Part shown: positions 8,486 to 17,764 of the stretch, piece after piece
How the letters are laid out: every line of letters starts with the position of its first letter
Numbering within the stretch: position 1 is the first letter of the stretch
Source: Rhodococcus sp. (in: high G+C Gram-positive bacteria)
GTDB taxonomy: Bacteria > Actinomycetota > Actinomycetes > Mycobacteriales > Mycobacteriaceae
Length of the DNA stretch: 64,000 bases
Direction of reading: 5' to 3'
Assembly (NCBI RefSeq): GCF_023264675.1
Contig: NZ_JAHFVG010000011.1
Span: forward strand, 87,053-151,052
Notes under the pieces: generated by a model
The model's input: only the letters and a program-made list of their open reading frames with translations
Told to the model about the DNA's origin: nothing
Databases searched by the model: none
Made by a program: the position numbers and the translations under genes

Positions 8486-10109
8486 CTTCTCGTTCGGGGG
8501 TCTGTCGCTGGTCAGGGGTGGGCTGTGGCTCGCGGTCACGGCGGTGATTCTGGTGCCGCTTGCCGCTGTGGTCTCGATAGGACTGGGCGGCAACCACGTC
8601 CAGGAGCTACTCGACGCCGGAATTCTGACTGCAGCAGCCAACAGCGCTGTGTCGTCGGGCGTATCGGCGTTTCTGGCGGTAGTCATCGCCGTCGTCATGG
8701 CGCTCGTCCTCGATCGCACCGACCTTCCGGGACGCAGCGTCCTGCGACTGATCCTGTTGAGTCCGTTGCTCATTCCGCCCTTCGTCGGCGCTATCGCCTG
8801 GACGGGACTGCTCGGACCGAGTGGCATTGTCAACAAGTTCTGGGCAGCACACTTCGGTGGCCCGCTGTGGAACATCTATGGCGGCGACGGGGTGATCTTC
8901 CTGCTGACGATCCACTCGTATCCGTTGGCCTACCTCATCGTCGCCGCGGCCCTGCGACGAATACCAGGAGATCTGGAGCAGGCAGCAAGGATGTCGGGCG
9001 CGCCTCCCTGGCGCGCCGCCAAGGATGTCACTCTTCCGCTGCTACGGACTGCGGCGGTGGCGTCGTTCACGTTGGTCGCGGTATCGAACCTTGCCGACTT
9101 CGGAATTCCAGCGCTCGTCGGACTTCCGGATCGGTACGTGACGCTGTCCACGATGGTCTATCGCTTCATCCAGTCCGGGACGGTGGCGAAGCCTTTGGAA
9201 GTGGTGTCGAGTATCGGAATCGTGCTGTTGCTCTTGGCCGTTGCCGCTGTCGTCGTCGACCGGATGCTGGGACGAAAGAACACTCACATCGACGGACCGA
9301 CCACATTGTCGCAGCGACTTCGGTTGGGGCGTGGTCGTGGTGCGGTGGCCGTCGCAGTCTGGGCGGCGGCGTTCGGGGTGGCCGTACTCCCGATACTCGC
9401 GCTCGCATCGCAGGCCCTGCTGCCGGCACCCGGCGTGCCGTTCACCTGGGAGAACCTGACTCTCGACAGTATCGTCTCCGCCGTGACGGCACCGGGAACC
9501 ATTGTGGGAATCCAGAATTCGATATTTCTGGCGGTGGGTGCGGCGGTGATCTGCGGGGTCGTGGGACTGGCGCTCGGAGTGCTCACCACGCGCACTCGTT
9601 CGCGTGACAACATCGGCCTCGACGTCACCGCCATGCTTCCGCAGGCCGTACCCGGACTGGTCATCGCCGTTGGCTGGCTGATCGTCGGCCGCTACACCGG
9701 CCTGTTCGACACGCGCTGGGTCATCCTGTGCGCCTACGTGATGGCGTTTCTCGCCATCGTCGTCCAAGCCGTCCGCGCACCGCTTCTCGCGACGCCGACG
9801 GCACTGGAAGAAGTTGCGCGCTCGTCCGGCGCTTCGCCCGCACGTGCGCTGTACGACGTGTCATGGAAGTTGGCGATTCCCGCCGCGGCGACCGGCGGCG
9901 TTCTCGTCGCCCTGACGGCTGTTCGCGAACTCACGATGTCGGTTCTGCTCGTTGCACCCGGAACGCAGACCCTCGGCGTCTCGATCTTCAACCTGCAGCA
10001 AGCGGGTGACTACAACGCCGCCGCCGCACTGTCCCTACTGGTCGCCCTCGTCGGGTTGGCGGGACTCGGCCTGGTCGCCGGCGCCACCGATCGAAAGAAG
10101 CGAACCTGA
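8475..10109 (+). CDS. ABC transporter permease, fused double-domain FbpB type
   Basis: A 544-residue permease with about twelve hydrophobic segments and two copies of the binding-protein-dependent permease domain. Each has an EAA-type loop contacting the ATPase: EQAARMSGAPPWRA around residue 170 and EEVARSSGASPARA around 440. This duplicated layout is typical of FbpB/SfuB iron permeases. The proposed start is TTG 8475, which overlaps the lipoprotein gene by 11 bases and follows AAGAGG. The stop overlaps the ATPase start as TGATG. Confidence 0.8.
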   Translation: MSVSFSFGGLSLVRGGLWLAVTAVILVPLAAVVSIGLGGNHVQELLDAGILTAAANSAVSSGVSAFLAVVIAVVMALVLDRTDLPGRSVLRLILLSPLLIPPFVGAIAWTGLLGPSGIVNKFWAAHFGGPLWNIYGGDGVIFLLTIHSYPLAYLIVAAALRRIPGDLEQAARMSGAPPWRAAKDVTLPLLRTAAVASFTLVAVSNLADFGIPALVGLPDRYVTLSTMVYRFIQSGTVAKPLEVVSSIGIVLLLLAVAAVVVDRMLGRKNTHIDGPTTLSQRLRLGRGRGAVAVAVWAAAFGVAVLPILALASQALLPAPGVPFTWENLTLDSIVSAVTAPGTIVGIQNSIFLAVGAAVICGVVGLALGVLTTRTRSRDNIGLDVTAMLPQAVPGLVIAVGWLIVGRYTGLFDTRWVILCAYVMAFLAIVVQAVRAPLLATPTALEEVARSSGASPARALYDVSWKLAIPAAATGGVLVALTAVRELTMSVLLVAPGTQTLGVSIFNLQQAGDYNAAAALSLLVALVGLAGLGLVAGATDRKKRT

Positions 10110-11158
10110 TGTCCACGATAGTTCTCGATTCCGTCGACCTCGTCTACCCGGACGGGACCATTGGCCTCGGCGGCATCGACCTGTCGATCGCCGACGGAGA
10201 ATTTCTCGCCCTCGTCGGGCCGTCCGGGTCGGGTAAGACGACGCTGCTGCGTACCGTCGCCGGGTTTCTGGAGCCGACGGCCGGCACGGTGACCATCGGA
10301 GGCGACGTCGTCGCCGGGGCGGGCCGCACGGTTCCGCCCGAGCATCGCGGGCTCGGCATGGTGTTTCAGCAGCACGCACTATGGCCGCACCGAACGGTGG
10401 GACGCAATATCTCGTACCCGTTGGAGCTGGCCGGGGTTCCGCGTAAGGATCGGGCCGCGCGCGTGGCCGAGATTCTCGAGCTCGTCGGCCTCCCTGGTTT
10501 GCAGAAGCGTGACCCGGCCACTTTGTCGGGTGGTCAGCGGCAGCGCGTCGCGCTGGCACGGGCACTCGTCCGCTCGCCTCGCGCCCTGCTCCTCGACGAA
10601 GCGCTCTCGGCGTTGGACGAGCCGCTGCGCGACCGGTTGCGCCTGGAGCTCCGCTCACTGACCCGGGCCGCGGGGCTCACCGTCGTACACGTGACCCACG
10701 ACCGATCCGAAGCACTCGCTCTGGCCGATCGGGTAGCGATTCTCGACGGCGGGCACATCTCGCAGATCGGCACACCGGAGGACGTCGTCCACCGGCCGGC
10801 GTCGGCGTTCGTCGCACAGTTTCTATCCGATGCCAACGTGATCGACGGAGTCGTCACCGACGGCCGATTCCATGCCGCGGCTCACCCGCTCGAGTTGGAT
10901 GAGGACCTCATCGATTCGGCGCGGGACGGCAAGGGGTCGCTGGCGATACTTCCCTCCGACATCTCCCTCGGGACCGGCTCTCCGCACGATTGCGCGGCCG
11001 GCGTCGTGACGTCGTCGCTGTTCGGACGGGACGTGAGCGACGTCGTTGTCGAGTCTCACGGAGTGTCCTTCCGCTGTTCGGTGCACGGGCGCAGGCCTGC
11101 CGTCGGCGATCGGGTGACCATGACGATCAGGCGGGGCATCTTCGACTCCGCGGGGTGA
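10109..11158 (+). CDS. ABC transporter ATP-binding protein, FbpC type
   Basis: A 349-residue ATPase with Walker A GPSGSGKTT (about 31-39), the Q-loop in VFQQHALWPHR, signature LSGGQRQRVALARA, Walker B LLLDEALSALDE and the switch His in HVTHDRSEA. The C-terminal 110 residues form a TOBE-like domain as in iron, polyamine and maltose importers. Coupled to the permease by TGATG. Completes a three-gene importer with the two preceding genes; powers uptake at the inner face of the membrane. Confidence 0.85.
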   Translation: MSTIVLDSVDLVYPDGTIGLGGIDLSIADGEFLALVGPSGSGKTTLLRTVAGFLEPTAGTVTIGGDVVAGAGRTVPPEHRGLGMVFQQHALWPHRTVGRNISYPLELAGVPRKDRAARVAEILELVGLPGLQKRDPATLSGGQRQRVALARALVRSPRALLLDEALSALDEPLRDRLRLELRSLTRAAGLTVVHVTHDRSEALALADRVAILDGGHISQIGTPEDVVHRPASAFVAQFLSDANVIDGVVTDGRFHAAAHPLELDEDLIDSARDGKGSLAILPSDISLGTGSPHDCAAGVVTSSLFGRDVSDVVVESHGVSFRCSVHGRRPAVGDRVTMTIRRGIFDSAG

Positions 11159-11200
11159 CGTTGCGCGGTTCGGCGCGGTGTGACGCACAAGATACTCGAA

Positions 11201-11250
11201 TTAGTTGCTTACCTCAGCTATGTATCTATATGGTTGCAGACAGCAAGTAA
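11201..11250. promoter_or_regulatory. Candidate MarR operator and promoter region
   Basis: An interrupted inverted repeat lies just upstream of the MarR gene: TTAGTTGCT at 11201-11209 and AGCAAGTAA at 11242-11250 (8 of 9 bases pair). The stretch between is much more AT-rich than the surroundings (TATCTATATGG), consistent with a promoter. Autoregulation by the adjacent MarR protein is inferred. Confidence 0.45.
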
Positions 11251-11274
11251 ATATCTCAACCCGTTGGAGCATCC

Positions 11275-11748
11275 ATGGCAGTTCAAACCACCACAGCAGA
11301 ATCGCTGGTCGAAGAGGTCTTTCTCTTCGGTCGTGCGCTGCGGCGGGCCGTGACCACCGACGACGAGGATTCACCTTTGCCGCAGGCACTGACCGGAGTT
11401 CTGGCCATCCTCGCGACCGAAGGCGATTGCAGACAGACCGACCTCGCCAACAGGCTCTGCGTCAGCCAGTCCGCCCTCAGCCGGCAGATCGCAGACCTCG
11501 TCGACCTCGGATACATCGATCGCACCCCGGATCCCGACGACAAACGCGCTTCCCGCGTCTGTGTCTCGGCCGAAGGCCAGCAGAAATTGGCCGTCATCTG
11601 GGACCACCGCGCACGACGACTGCGCGAGATGTTGAACGACTGGAGCGAAACGGAAGCGATTACCGCTCTCGACTCCATTCGAAAACTCAACAACACCTTC
11701 AACGAAGACGCGCAAGACCTGGCGCACTTGAAACTGATTGCGAGATAG
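11275..11748 (+). CDS. MarR family transcriptional regulator
   Basis: A 157-residue winged-helix protein. The HTH spans about 50-85 (RQTDLANRLCVSQSALSRQI) and the wing follows with DPDDKRASRV. Two Cys residues (GDCRQ and RLCVS) flank the recognition region and could respond to oxidants or electrophiles; this is inference. The gene starts at ATG 11275 and ends 4 bp before an MFS exporter, so it very likely controls that efflux pump and itself. Confidence 0.85.
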   Translation: MAVQTTTAESLVEEVFLFGRALRRAVTTDDEDSPLPQALTGVLAILATEGDCRQTDLANRLCVSQSALSRQIADLVDLGYIDRTPDPDDKRASRVCVSAEGQQKLAVIWDHRARRLREMLNDWSETEAITALDSIRKLNNTFNEDAQDLAHLKLIAR

Positions 11749-11752
11749 AACA

Positions 11753-13732
11753 ATGACCACAACCGAAGCACCACCAAATCTGCCACAAGCAGATCCCAAC
11801 GCAATGTCGCATCGGCAGATTCTCGAAGCCCTCACCGGCCTCCTCGCTGCCCTCTTCACAGCACTGCTGAGCACCACGATCGTCTCGACGGCACTGCCGA
11901 CGATCATCGGTGACCTCAAGGGTTCGCAGACCGCGTACGCCTGGGTCATCACCACCGCGCTGCTCGCCAACGCTGCATCGACTCCCATCTGGGGCAAGCT
12001 CGCCGACCTCTTCAACAAGAAGGTCCTGGTACAGAGCGCGATCGTCATCTTCGTCGCAGGCTCGTTCCTCGCAGGCTTCGCACACAACGTGCCCGTCCTG
12101 TTGGCGGCTCGCGTCGTTCAGGGCATCGGCATGGGTGGCCTGACGGCACTCGTCATCGCCATCATCGGAACCATCGTCTCCCCGCGTGATCGCGGTCGCT
12201 ACTCCGGCTACACCGGCGCTGTCATGGCCGTGTCGATGTCCGGTGGACCCATCCTCGGCGGCGTCATCGTCGACAGCCCACTCGGCTGGCGCTGGTGCTT
12301 CTTCGTCTGCGTTCCGTTGGCCGTCATCGCTCTCGGACTGCTTCAGAAGACATTGCACATCAAGACCGAGCGCAAGGAGAACGTCTCCATCGACTGGCTC
12401 GGCGCGCTCTTGCTGACCGCAGGCGTCTCGGTTCTCCTGGTCTGGGTTTCGTTCGCCGGTAAAGCCGACTACTTCGACTGGATCTCTCGCGAAACCGCGT
12501 ACCTCGTCGGCGGCGGTGTGCTGCTGCTCGTCCTCACCGTCATCGTCGAAGCTCGGCACAAGTCGCCGATCATCCCTCTGAAGATCGTCACCGAGCGCAC
12601 CACCGGCTTGGCCATCATCGCCTCCATCGCAGTCGGCGTCGGCCTCTTCGGAGCCACCACCTTCCTCGGCCAGTACTTCCAGACTGCACGTGGCTTCTCG
12701 CCCACCGAAGCCGGCTTGCTCACCATCCCTCTGGTGTTCGGAATGCTCGTCGCCTCGGTCGGATCGGGTCAGCTGATCACCAAGTTCGGAAAATGGAAGC
12801 CGTTCCTCGTCGTCGGTTCGATTCTGTTGGTCGTCGGATTCCTTCTTCTCGGAACGCTGGATCACGCCACCAAGCTCTGGGTCGTCGGTATCTTCATCAC
12901 CATCGTCGGCCTCGGTACCGGCATGCTGATGCAGAACATCGTTCTCGCAGTGCAGAACACGGTGAGTGTGCACAACATCGGTGCCGCATCGTCGACCGTC
13001 GCGTTCTTCCGTACCTTCGGTGGAGCCATCGGAGTATCGGTTCTCGGTTCGATCCTGGCCACTCGCGTCGCCGAGAAGTCCGCTTCGGGCCTCGCTCAGC
13101 TGGGTGTCGACAGCTCGGCGAGCAGCGGTGGATCGCTCGACCTCGGAGCGCTTCCCGCTCCGATCGCCGCAGTCATCCGCACCGCCTACGGTGACGCAAC
13201 GGGACGCATCTTCATGATCGCCGGATTCGTTGCCATCATCACGCTGATCGCAGTCGTCCTCATCCCCAACCGCCCACTGCGCAAGACGATCGACTTCGCT
13301 CAGGCACCGGTCGAGGGTGAAGAAGTTGCCGAGATCCCCTCGTTCGGCTCCGCTCGTGAATACCTGGCCCCCGAGGTCGACGGCGACATCGCCGACCAGG
13401 ACCACTCACTCGGACGTCACGAAGCACCGGCAGGGTCGGCACCCTTCGAGGGACTGAGCACCGACGCACGTGATCGACTGCTCAACCTGCTCCTCCCGGA
13501 GCCGGAAGACACCCTCGCGGCGCTGGACGAAGCCGAAGCCATCCGCGGAGAGGTCCTCGCCCTTCAGCAGGAACTCGATGCGAAGATGCTCGACTTCGAC
13601 GCAGTGTGCGAGCGACTGCGGCGCCTGGGACTCAGTGAGAACCAGATCGCACGAGTGCTCGGCGACAGCCACGTCCCCGATCCTCACCAGCAGTATGTCA
13701 ACTCGGGACTGAACGGCCACAGCGTCAACTAG
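11753..13732 (+). CDS. DHA2-family MFS drug exporter with long cytoplasmic tail
   Basis: A 659-residue transporter. The first 510 residues hold about 14 transmembrane segments with DHA2 signatures: STALPTIIGDL in TM1, LADLFNKK in loop 2-3, and RVVQGIGMGG near TM4. In the family it exports drugs or biocides by proton antiport. Unusually, about 140 residues follow the last helix: an acidic linker, then a helical segment (LSTDARDRLLNLLL onward) and a region resembling a small HTH-like or coiled fold (CERLRRLGLSENQIARVLGD). It shares an operon with the MarR gene and ends at a strong terminator. Confidence 0.85.
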   Translation: MTTTEAPPNLPQADPNAMSHRQILEALTGLLAALFTALLSTTIVSTALPTIIGDLKGSQTAYAWVITTALLANAASTPIWGKLADLFNKKVLVQSAIVIFVAGSFLAGFAHNVPVLLAARVVQGIGMGGLTALVIAIIGTIVSPRDRGRYSGYTGAVMAVSMSGGPILGGVIVDSPLGWRWCFFVCVPLAVIALGLLQKTLHIKTERKENVSIDWLGALLLTAGVSVLLVWVSFAGKADYFDWISRETAYLVGGGVLLLVLTVIVEARHKSPIIPLKIVTERTTGLAIIASIAVGVGLFGATTFLGQYFQTARGFSPTEAGLLTIPLVFGMLVASVGSGQLITKFGKWKPFLVVGSILLVVGFLLLGTLDHATKLWVVGIFITIVGLGTGMLMQNIVLAVQNTVSVHNIGAASSTVAFFRTFGGAIGVSVLGSILATRVAEKSASGLAQLGVDSSASSGGSLDLGALPAPIAAVIRTAYGDATGRIFMIAGFVAIITLIAVVLIPNRPLRKTIDFAQAPVEGEEVAEIPSFGSAREYLAPEVDGDIADQDHSLGRHEAPAGSAPFEGLSTDARDRLLNLLLPEPEDTLAALDEAEAIRGEVLALQQELDAKMLDFDAVCERLRRLGLSENQIARVLGDSHVPDPHQQYVNSGLNGHSVN

Positions 13733-13744
13733 GTTCTGGATACG

Positions 13745-13777
13745 AAAAGGCCCGCACACACTGTGTGCGGGCCTTTT
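13745..13777. terminator. Rho-independent terminator (bidirectional)
   Basis: A perfect 16-bp stem (AAAAGGCCCGCACACA at 13745-13760 with 13762-13777) around a single C ends in TTTT on the plus strand and, by symmetry, on the minus strand. It terminates the MarR-MFS operon and, read from the other side, the gabD2 gene that converges on it. Confidence 0.9.
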
Positions 13778-13812
13778 CCGTGCAATCGGGTCGGTGGTTC
13801 GCGGTTCCTCGA

Positions 13813-15366
13813 CTACCGACCCGGAATGTACTTCAGCGCCTTCACGAACGGAGGCATGATCTTCGCCCACAACTTCGGCGAAAGTCCGCGAGGTCCACCG
13901 AGGTTGAGCAGACGTGTGGTCGCGATGGTCTGCGACTCCGTGTACTTGAGCAACCCGTCGGGTCCGTGGCGACGGCCCATACCGGACACTCCCATGCCGC
14001 CCATCGGTGCCGCGGTGGTGCCCCAAGCGGGTGCGTAGCCTTCGTCGACGTTGACGGTGCCCGAGTGCAGACGAGCCGCGATGGCTTCACCCTGCGCCTT
14101 GGTCTTCGCCCACACGCTGGCGTTGAGTCCGTATTCGGTGTCGTTGGCCTTCGCGATGGCTTCCTCGACGTCGGCTACCGGGTAGATGGACACGAGCGGA
14201 CCGAACGTCTCGTTGGCGGCACACTCCATGTCCTCGGACACGTTCGTCAGCACGGTCGGCTCGTAGAACAGCGGCCCGATGTCCGGACGTGCATTTCCAC
14301 CTGCCAAAACCTTGGCGCCCTTGACCTTTGCGTCGTCGACGTGCGCCGAGACGGTCTTGATCTGGTCCTCGGAGATGAGGCTGCCCATTTCGATGCCGAA
14401 CTCGTAGTCGGCTCCGAGACTCATTTCGCGCACGCGCTGCCCGAACTTCGCGGTGAAGTCGGCGGCGATGGACTGCTCGACGTAGATCCGTTCGATCGAG
14501 ATACACAGCTGGCCGGAGTTGGAGAAGCATGCACGCACGGCAGCGTCGGACACTTCCCGGAGGTTTGCGCCGGCGGCGACGATCATCGCGTTCTTGCCAC
14601 CGAGCTCGGCGGAGAATCCGATGAGGCGGCGTCCGGCCTGCTCCGCGAGAAGCTGACCGGTTGCGGTCGATCCGGTGAACATGACGTACTCGGTGTTCTC
14701 GACGATCGCGGTTCCCACGACCGAGCCCGGGCCGGGGACGACTGCGAACAGATCGCGCGGCAATCCCGCCTTGTACAGAAGTTCCACGCAGGCGAGTGCG
14801 CAGTACGGCGTCTGCGAGTCAGGCTTCAGCACGACGCCGTTGCCGGCGAGGAGCGCGGCGATGGCGTCGGACACGGCCAACGTCATCGGGTAGTTCCAGG
14901 GAGAGATGATTCCGACGATGCCCTTCGGCTGGTATCGCACGGTGGTCTTGGTCAGCACGGGCAGCATGCCGGTGACGCGCTTCGGGGAGAGCAACTTGGC
15001 AGCGGTGCGCGCGTAGTGACGCGATGTCATCGCGATGTCGAGCACTTCTTCCTGAGCAGCTGCCCTGGACTTGCCCGTCTCGGCCTGCGCCATGTCCATC
15101 AGCTCGTCGCGATGGGCGAGCACCAGGTCACGGTAGCGATGGAAGATCTCGGCGCGCTCGGACACGGGACGCTTGGCCCATGCCTTCTGCGCGACACGAG
15201 CCCGCGCGATGGCACCGATGGCGTCCTCGGCTGTGCCGACGGGGATGGTCGCCAGCTCTTTTCCGGTGAACACCTCCGTGATGGACTTCGTCGGCCGGGC
15301 ATCGACGTCCGCAATGGCGATCAGATCGGCGAGCCGCGAGAAAGTCGCAGCGCTCGGAGCTGGCAT
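13813..15366 (-). CDS. gabD2: Succinate-semialdehyde dehydrogenase, GabD2 type
   Basis: A 517-residue NAD(P)-dependent aldehyde dehydrogenase. Catalytic Asn is in SPWNYPM, the Glu in ELGGKNAM, and the nucleophilic Cys in SNSGQLCIS. The N-terminal PTKSITEVFTGKELATIP and the overall length match actinobacterial GabD2, which oxidises succinate semialdehyde to succinate in GABA breakdown or the alpha-ketoglutarate decarboxylase bypass. It starts at ATG 15366 behind AGGGGTG. The gene is monocistronic, divergent from a secreted lipase. Confidence 0.85.
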   Translation of the reverse strand: MPAPSAATFSRLADLIAIADVDARPTKSITEVFTGKELATIPVGTAEDAIGAIARARVAQKAWAKRPVSERAEIFHRYRDLVLAHRDELMDMAQAETGKSRAAAQEEVLDIAMTSRHYARTAAKLLSPKRVTGMLPVLTKTTVRYQPKGIVGIISPWNYPMTLAVSDAIAALLAGNGVVLKPDSQTPYCALACVELLYKAGLPRDLFAVVPGPGSVVGTAIVENTEYVMFTGSTATGQLLAEQAGRRLIGFSAELGGKNAMIVAAGANLREVSDAAVRACFSNSGQLCISIERIYVEQSIAADFTAKFGQRVREMSLGADYEFGIEMGSLISEDQIKTVSAHVDDAKVKGAKVLAGGNARPDIGPLFYEPTVLTNVSEDMECAANETFGPLVSIYPVADVEEAIAKANDTEYGLNASVWAKTKAQGEAIAARLHSGTVNVDEGYAPAWGTTAAPMGGMGVSGMGRRHGPDGLLKYTESQTIATTRLLNLGGPRGLSPKLWAKIMPPFVKALKYIPGR

Positions 15367-15375
15367 TTCACACCC

Positions 15376-15389
15376 CTACTGGTGAGTAG
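15376..15389. promoter_or_regulatory. Possible operator upstream of gabD2
   Basis: A small perfect inverted repeat CTACT-GGTG-AGTAG lies 9 bp upstream of the gabD2 start, overlapping its presumed ribosome-binding or transcript-start region. It could be a repressor site; no cognate regulator is adjacent. Confidence 0.25.
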
Positions 15390-15618
15390 TTCTTGGAGTT
15401 ACAGACAACCTACCCCTTCGGTGGCTCCGATCACAGTGGCTGTTTCTGCCGACGAGTTGGGTGTGGTGTTCCCGTTGCGCCCGAAATCGGTGGGATCCCA
15501 TCTCTGCGAGGCCAGAGTGGTACACCACACCCGCCCTGGCCGCGTGTGGCACCATGGCGGATGGTCTTTCCTAGGCGTCGGGGCGCTCTAGTGACAAAGC
15601 AGGGTGGGGATTCACAGC

Positions 15619-16836
15619 GTGAAGAAATCAGTTCACAGGGCAATCGTTCTCGCAGGCGCGGCAGCGATGTTGTTCGCCTTCGCACCATCTGCCCAGGCCG
15701 ATCCGCTCGGAGATCTCGTGTCGCCTCCGAGCAACCCCGATGCCTACCTGCCAACGCCGCTCGGAGATCCGTGGTTCACTCCACCCGCGGGCTTCGAGGC
15801 TCTACAGCCCGGCACTGTTCTGAGCACCAGAGGTGTTGCCGTACAACCAGGTACGACGTCGACTCAGCTGCTGTTCCGATCCACCGACTCCAAAGACAAC
15901 CCCATCGCCGCCGCGACGACGGTCATCGTCCCCGACGCACCGTGGGCCGGCGGCGGTCCCCGCCCGGTGGTCGCCTACAACGAAGCCACCGATTCACTCG
16001 GCAACGCCTGCGCACCCTCGTCGACGCTCCCTCGCGGCACCAACAAGGAAATCGACCGCATGCAGGAACTGCTCGGGCGCGGATATGCCGTCGTTGCGAC
16101 CGACTATCAGGGTCCGCGCCAGGCGTACTCGGCTGGCAGAGTTGCGGCCCATACCGTGCTCGACGGCCTCCGTGCATCGCAGAGTGTCGGCGTTGCTTCC
16201 GACGCACCGATCGCGATCACCGGATATTCGGGCGGGGCCATCGCGTCGGGTTGGGCAGCTCAGTTGGCTCCGTCCTACGCGCCCGAGCTGAACATCGTCG
16301 GCGTGGCCTTCGGCGGACCTCCCACCGATTACAAGATTCTCCAGCGGTCGCTGAACGGCGGCATCGGTTCCGGCCTGTTCACCGCGGCGACGATCGGACT
16401 CTCGCGGGAGTACCCGGAAATGCGTGCGCTGGCCAACGACAACGGAAAACGGCTCGCGCTGGTTCAGAAAGATCAATGCGTCGACGTGTTGTCCTACAGC
16501 GGGCTGCTCTTGTTCGACCAGCAGAACCTTTCCAACGTTCCTGACGTCTTCAACCACCCCATCACCCGATCGGTGATCGAGGAAAACCGGATGGGCCAGG
16601 TCAAGCCCGAGGCGCCGATCTACATCTACCAGGGTGTTCAGGACTTCCTCATCCCGAAGGAGGGCGCCGAAGCCGTCCAGGATCAGTGGTGCGCGATGGG
16701 CGCCTCGGTCCATCTCGAGGAGGTCCCCGGTGACCACACGATCGCCGAGGGCGGTGGCCGACCGGGCGCATTCGATTGGATTTCGCAAAGATTCGCCGGT
16801 GTATCCACCGGAGGATGCGACCGCGTGGTTCGCTGA
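15619..16836 (+). CDS. Secreted lipase (LIP family, alpha/beta hydrolase)
   Basis: A 405-residue exported protein: signal peptide to about residue 28 (cleavage after SAQA), then an alpha/beta hydrolase with the nucleophile elbow GYSGGA (Ser about residue 200) and a late His in PGDHTIAEGG. The pattern matches secretory lipases of the CalA/LIP type common in Rhodococcus and Nocardia, which hydrolyse triacylglycerols or esters outside the cell. GTG 15619 is favoured over GTG 15604 because AGGGTGGGGA sits about 8 bases upstream and the leader is then a standard signal peptide. The gene is followed closely by a MerR-type promoter. Confidence 0.8.
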   Translation: MKKSVHRAIVLAGAAAMLFAFAPSAQADPLGDLVSPPSNPDAYLPTPLGDPWFTPPAGFEALQPGTVLSTRGVAVQPGTTSTQLLFRSTDSKDNPIAAATTVIVPDAPWAGGGPRPVVAYNEATDSLGNACAPSSTLPRGTNKEIDRMQELLGRGYAVVATDYQGPRQAYSAGRVAAHTVLDGLRASQSVGVASDAPIAITGYSGGAIASGWAAQLAPSYAPELNIVGVAFGGPPTDYKILQRSLNGGIGSGLFTAATIGLSREYPEMRALANDNGKRLALVQKDQCVDVLSYSGLLLFDQQNLSNVPDVFNHPITRSVIEENRMGQVKPEAPIYIYQGVQDFLIPKEGAEAVQDQWCAMGASVHLEEVPGDHTIAEGGGRPGAFDWISQRFAGVSTGGCDRVVR

Positions 16837-16844
16837 GAAAAAGC

Positions 16845-16872
16845 TTGACCCTCACGTCGCGGGAGGTACCAC
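16845..16872 (+). promoter_or_regulatory. MerR/TipA-type promoter-operator
   Basis: TTGACC at 16845-16850 is followed by an imperfect dyad (ACCCTCACG ... CGGGAGGT) filling a long spacer before the coding region, as in TipA and SoxR-type promoters where the regulator binds between -35 and -10. A candidate -10 is weak (around 16870). Autoregulation of the MerR gene directly downstream is inferred. If correct, the transcript starts only about 20 bases before ATG 16902. Confidence 0.45.
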
Positions 16873-16901
16873 CCTTGTCTTCTGTGAGCGATTCCGAAGG
16901 A

Positions 16902-17654
16902 ATGAAGGTGGGCGAGGTTGCCCGCCTGGTGGGTATCAGCGTCCGGGCACTGCATCACTACGACGACATTTCGTTGGTGGTGCCGTCCGGGCGTACTCCC
17001 AAGGGCTATCGCAGCTACTCGGCGCACGACGTCGAGCGACTGCATCGAGTGTTGACCTACCGTGAACTCGGGTTCGCGCTGGACGACATAGCCGTCCTTC
17101 TCGACGATCCGTCCGTCGACGCGTTGGCGCACCTGCAGCGCCAGCGCGAACTTCTCGACGCGCGGATCGATCGCTTGCATCAGATGGCTGCGGCCGTGGA
17201 CAAGATGATGGAGGCAAAGAAAATGGGAATTCAATTGAGCCCGGAAGAGCAGCGAGAGGTGTTCGGCGACAACTGGGTCGGCGACGACTACGCCGACGAA
17301 GCGCAGCAACGCTGGGGCAGCACCGACGAGTGGAAGCAGTCGCAGGCTCGGACCGCGTCGTTCTCCAAGGACGACTGGATCCGGGTCAAAGCCGAAACCG
17401 ATGCGCTGGAAGCAGATTTCGCGGCCGCAAAGACGTCCGGCGTCGCCGCCGATTCTGATGAGGCTTCGGCATTGGCGGAACGCCACCGCGCGAGCATCGA
17501 GCAGTACTACGACTGCGGCTACGAGATGCACGTCTGTCTCGGCGAGATGTATATCGCCGACGAGCGTTTCACCAAGCACTACGACGACCGGGCACCTGGT
17601 CTCGCGCAGTATCTGCGTGATGCGATCGTCGCCAACGCTGCTCGGCACGAATAG
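16902..17654 (+). CDS. MerR family regulator with TipAS-like ligand domain
   Basis: A 250-residue protein: MerR winged helix at residues 1-70 (VGEVARLVGISVRALHHYDD), a dimerisation coiled coil around 75-110, then a TipAS-type domain (about 125-245) with EEQREVFG, W residues and HYDDRAPGLAQYL near the end. TipAS domains trap multi-ring antibiotics or other ligands. The start is unsettled: ATG 16902 gives the usual N-terminus; GTG 16884 or TTG 16875 (8 bases after GGGAGGT) are possible. It sits alone downstream of the lipase and probably regulates its own promoter. Confidence 0.82.
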   Translation: MKVGEVARLVGISVRALHHYDDISLVVPSGRTPKGYRSYSAHDVERLHRVLTYRELGFALDDIAVLLDDPSVDALAHLQRQRELLDARIDRLHQMAAAVDKMMEAKKMGIQLSPEEQREVFGDNWVGDDYADEAQQRWGSTDEWKQSQARTASFSKDDWIRVKAETDALEADFAAAKTSGVAADSDEASALAERHRASIEQYYDCGYEMHVCLGEMYIADERFTKHYDDRAPGLAQYLRDAIVANAARHE

Positions 17655-17764
17655 TTCGAGCCGAGCTTGGGCAACAGAAGACGCCGCACGCCAACACCCG
17701 CGACCGACTCGAACCCTGACACGAAAGCCTGGCCACCCAGCGCGCTCCGGTGGATACTTCGTCC

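Noticed and set aside
11699..13405. A 568-codon, Asp/Glu-rich open frame on the minus strand opposite the DHA2 exporter
   Set aside because: Mirror of a well-supported membrane transporter; the acidic composition is an artefact of the complementary strand.
13765..15591. A 608-codon open frame on the plus strand opposite gabD2
   Set aside because: It is antisense to a clear aldehyde dehydrogenase, has a composition typical of a GC-rich mirror frame and shows no recognisable domain.
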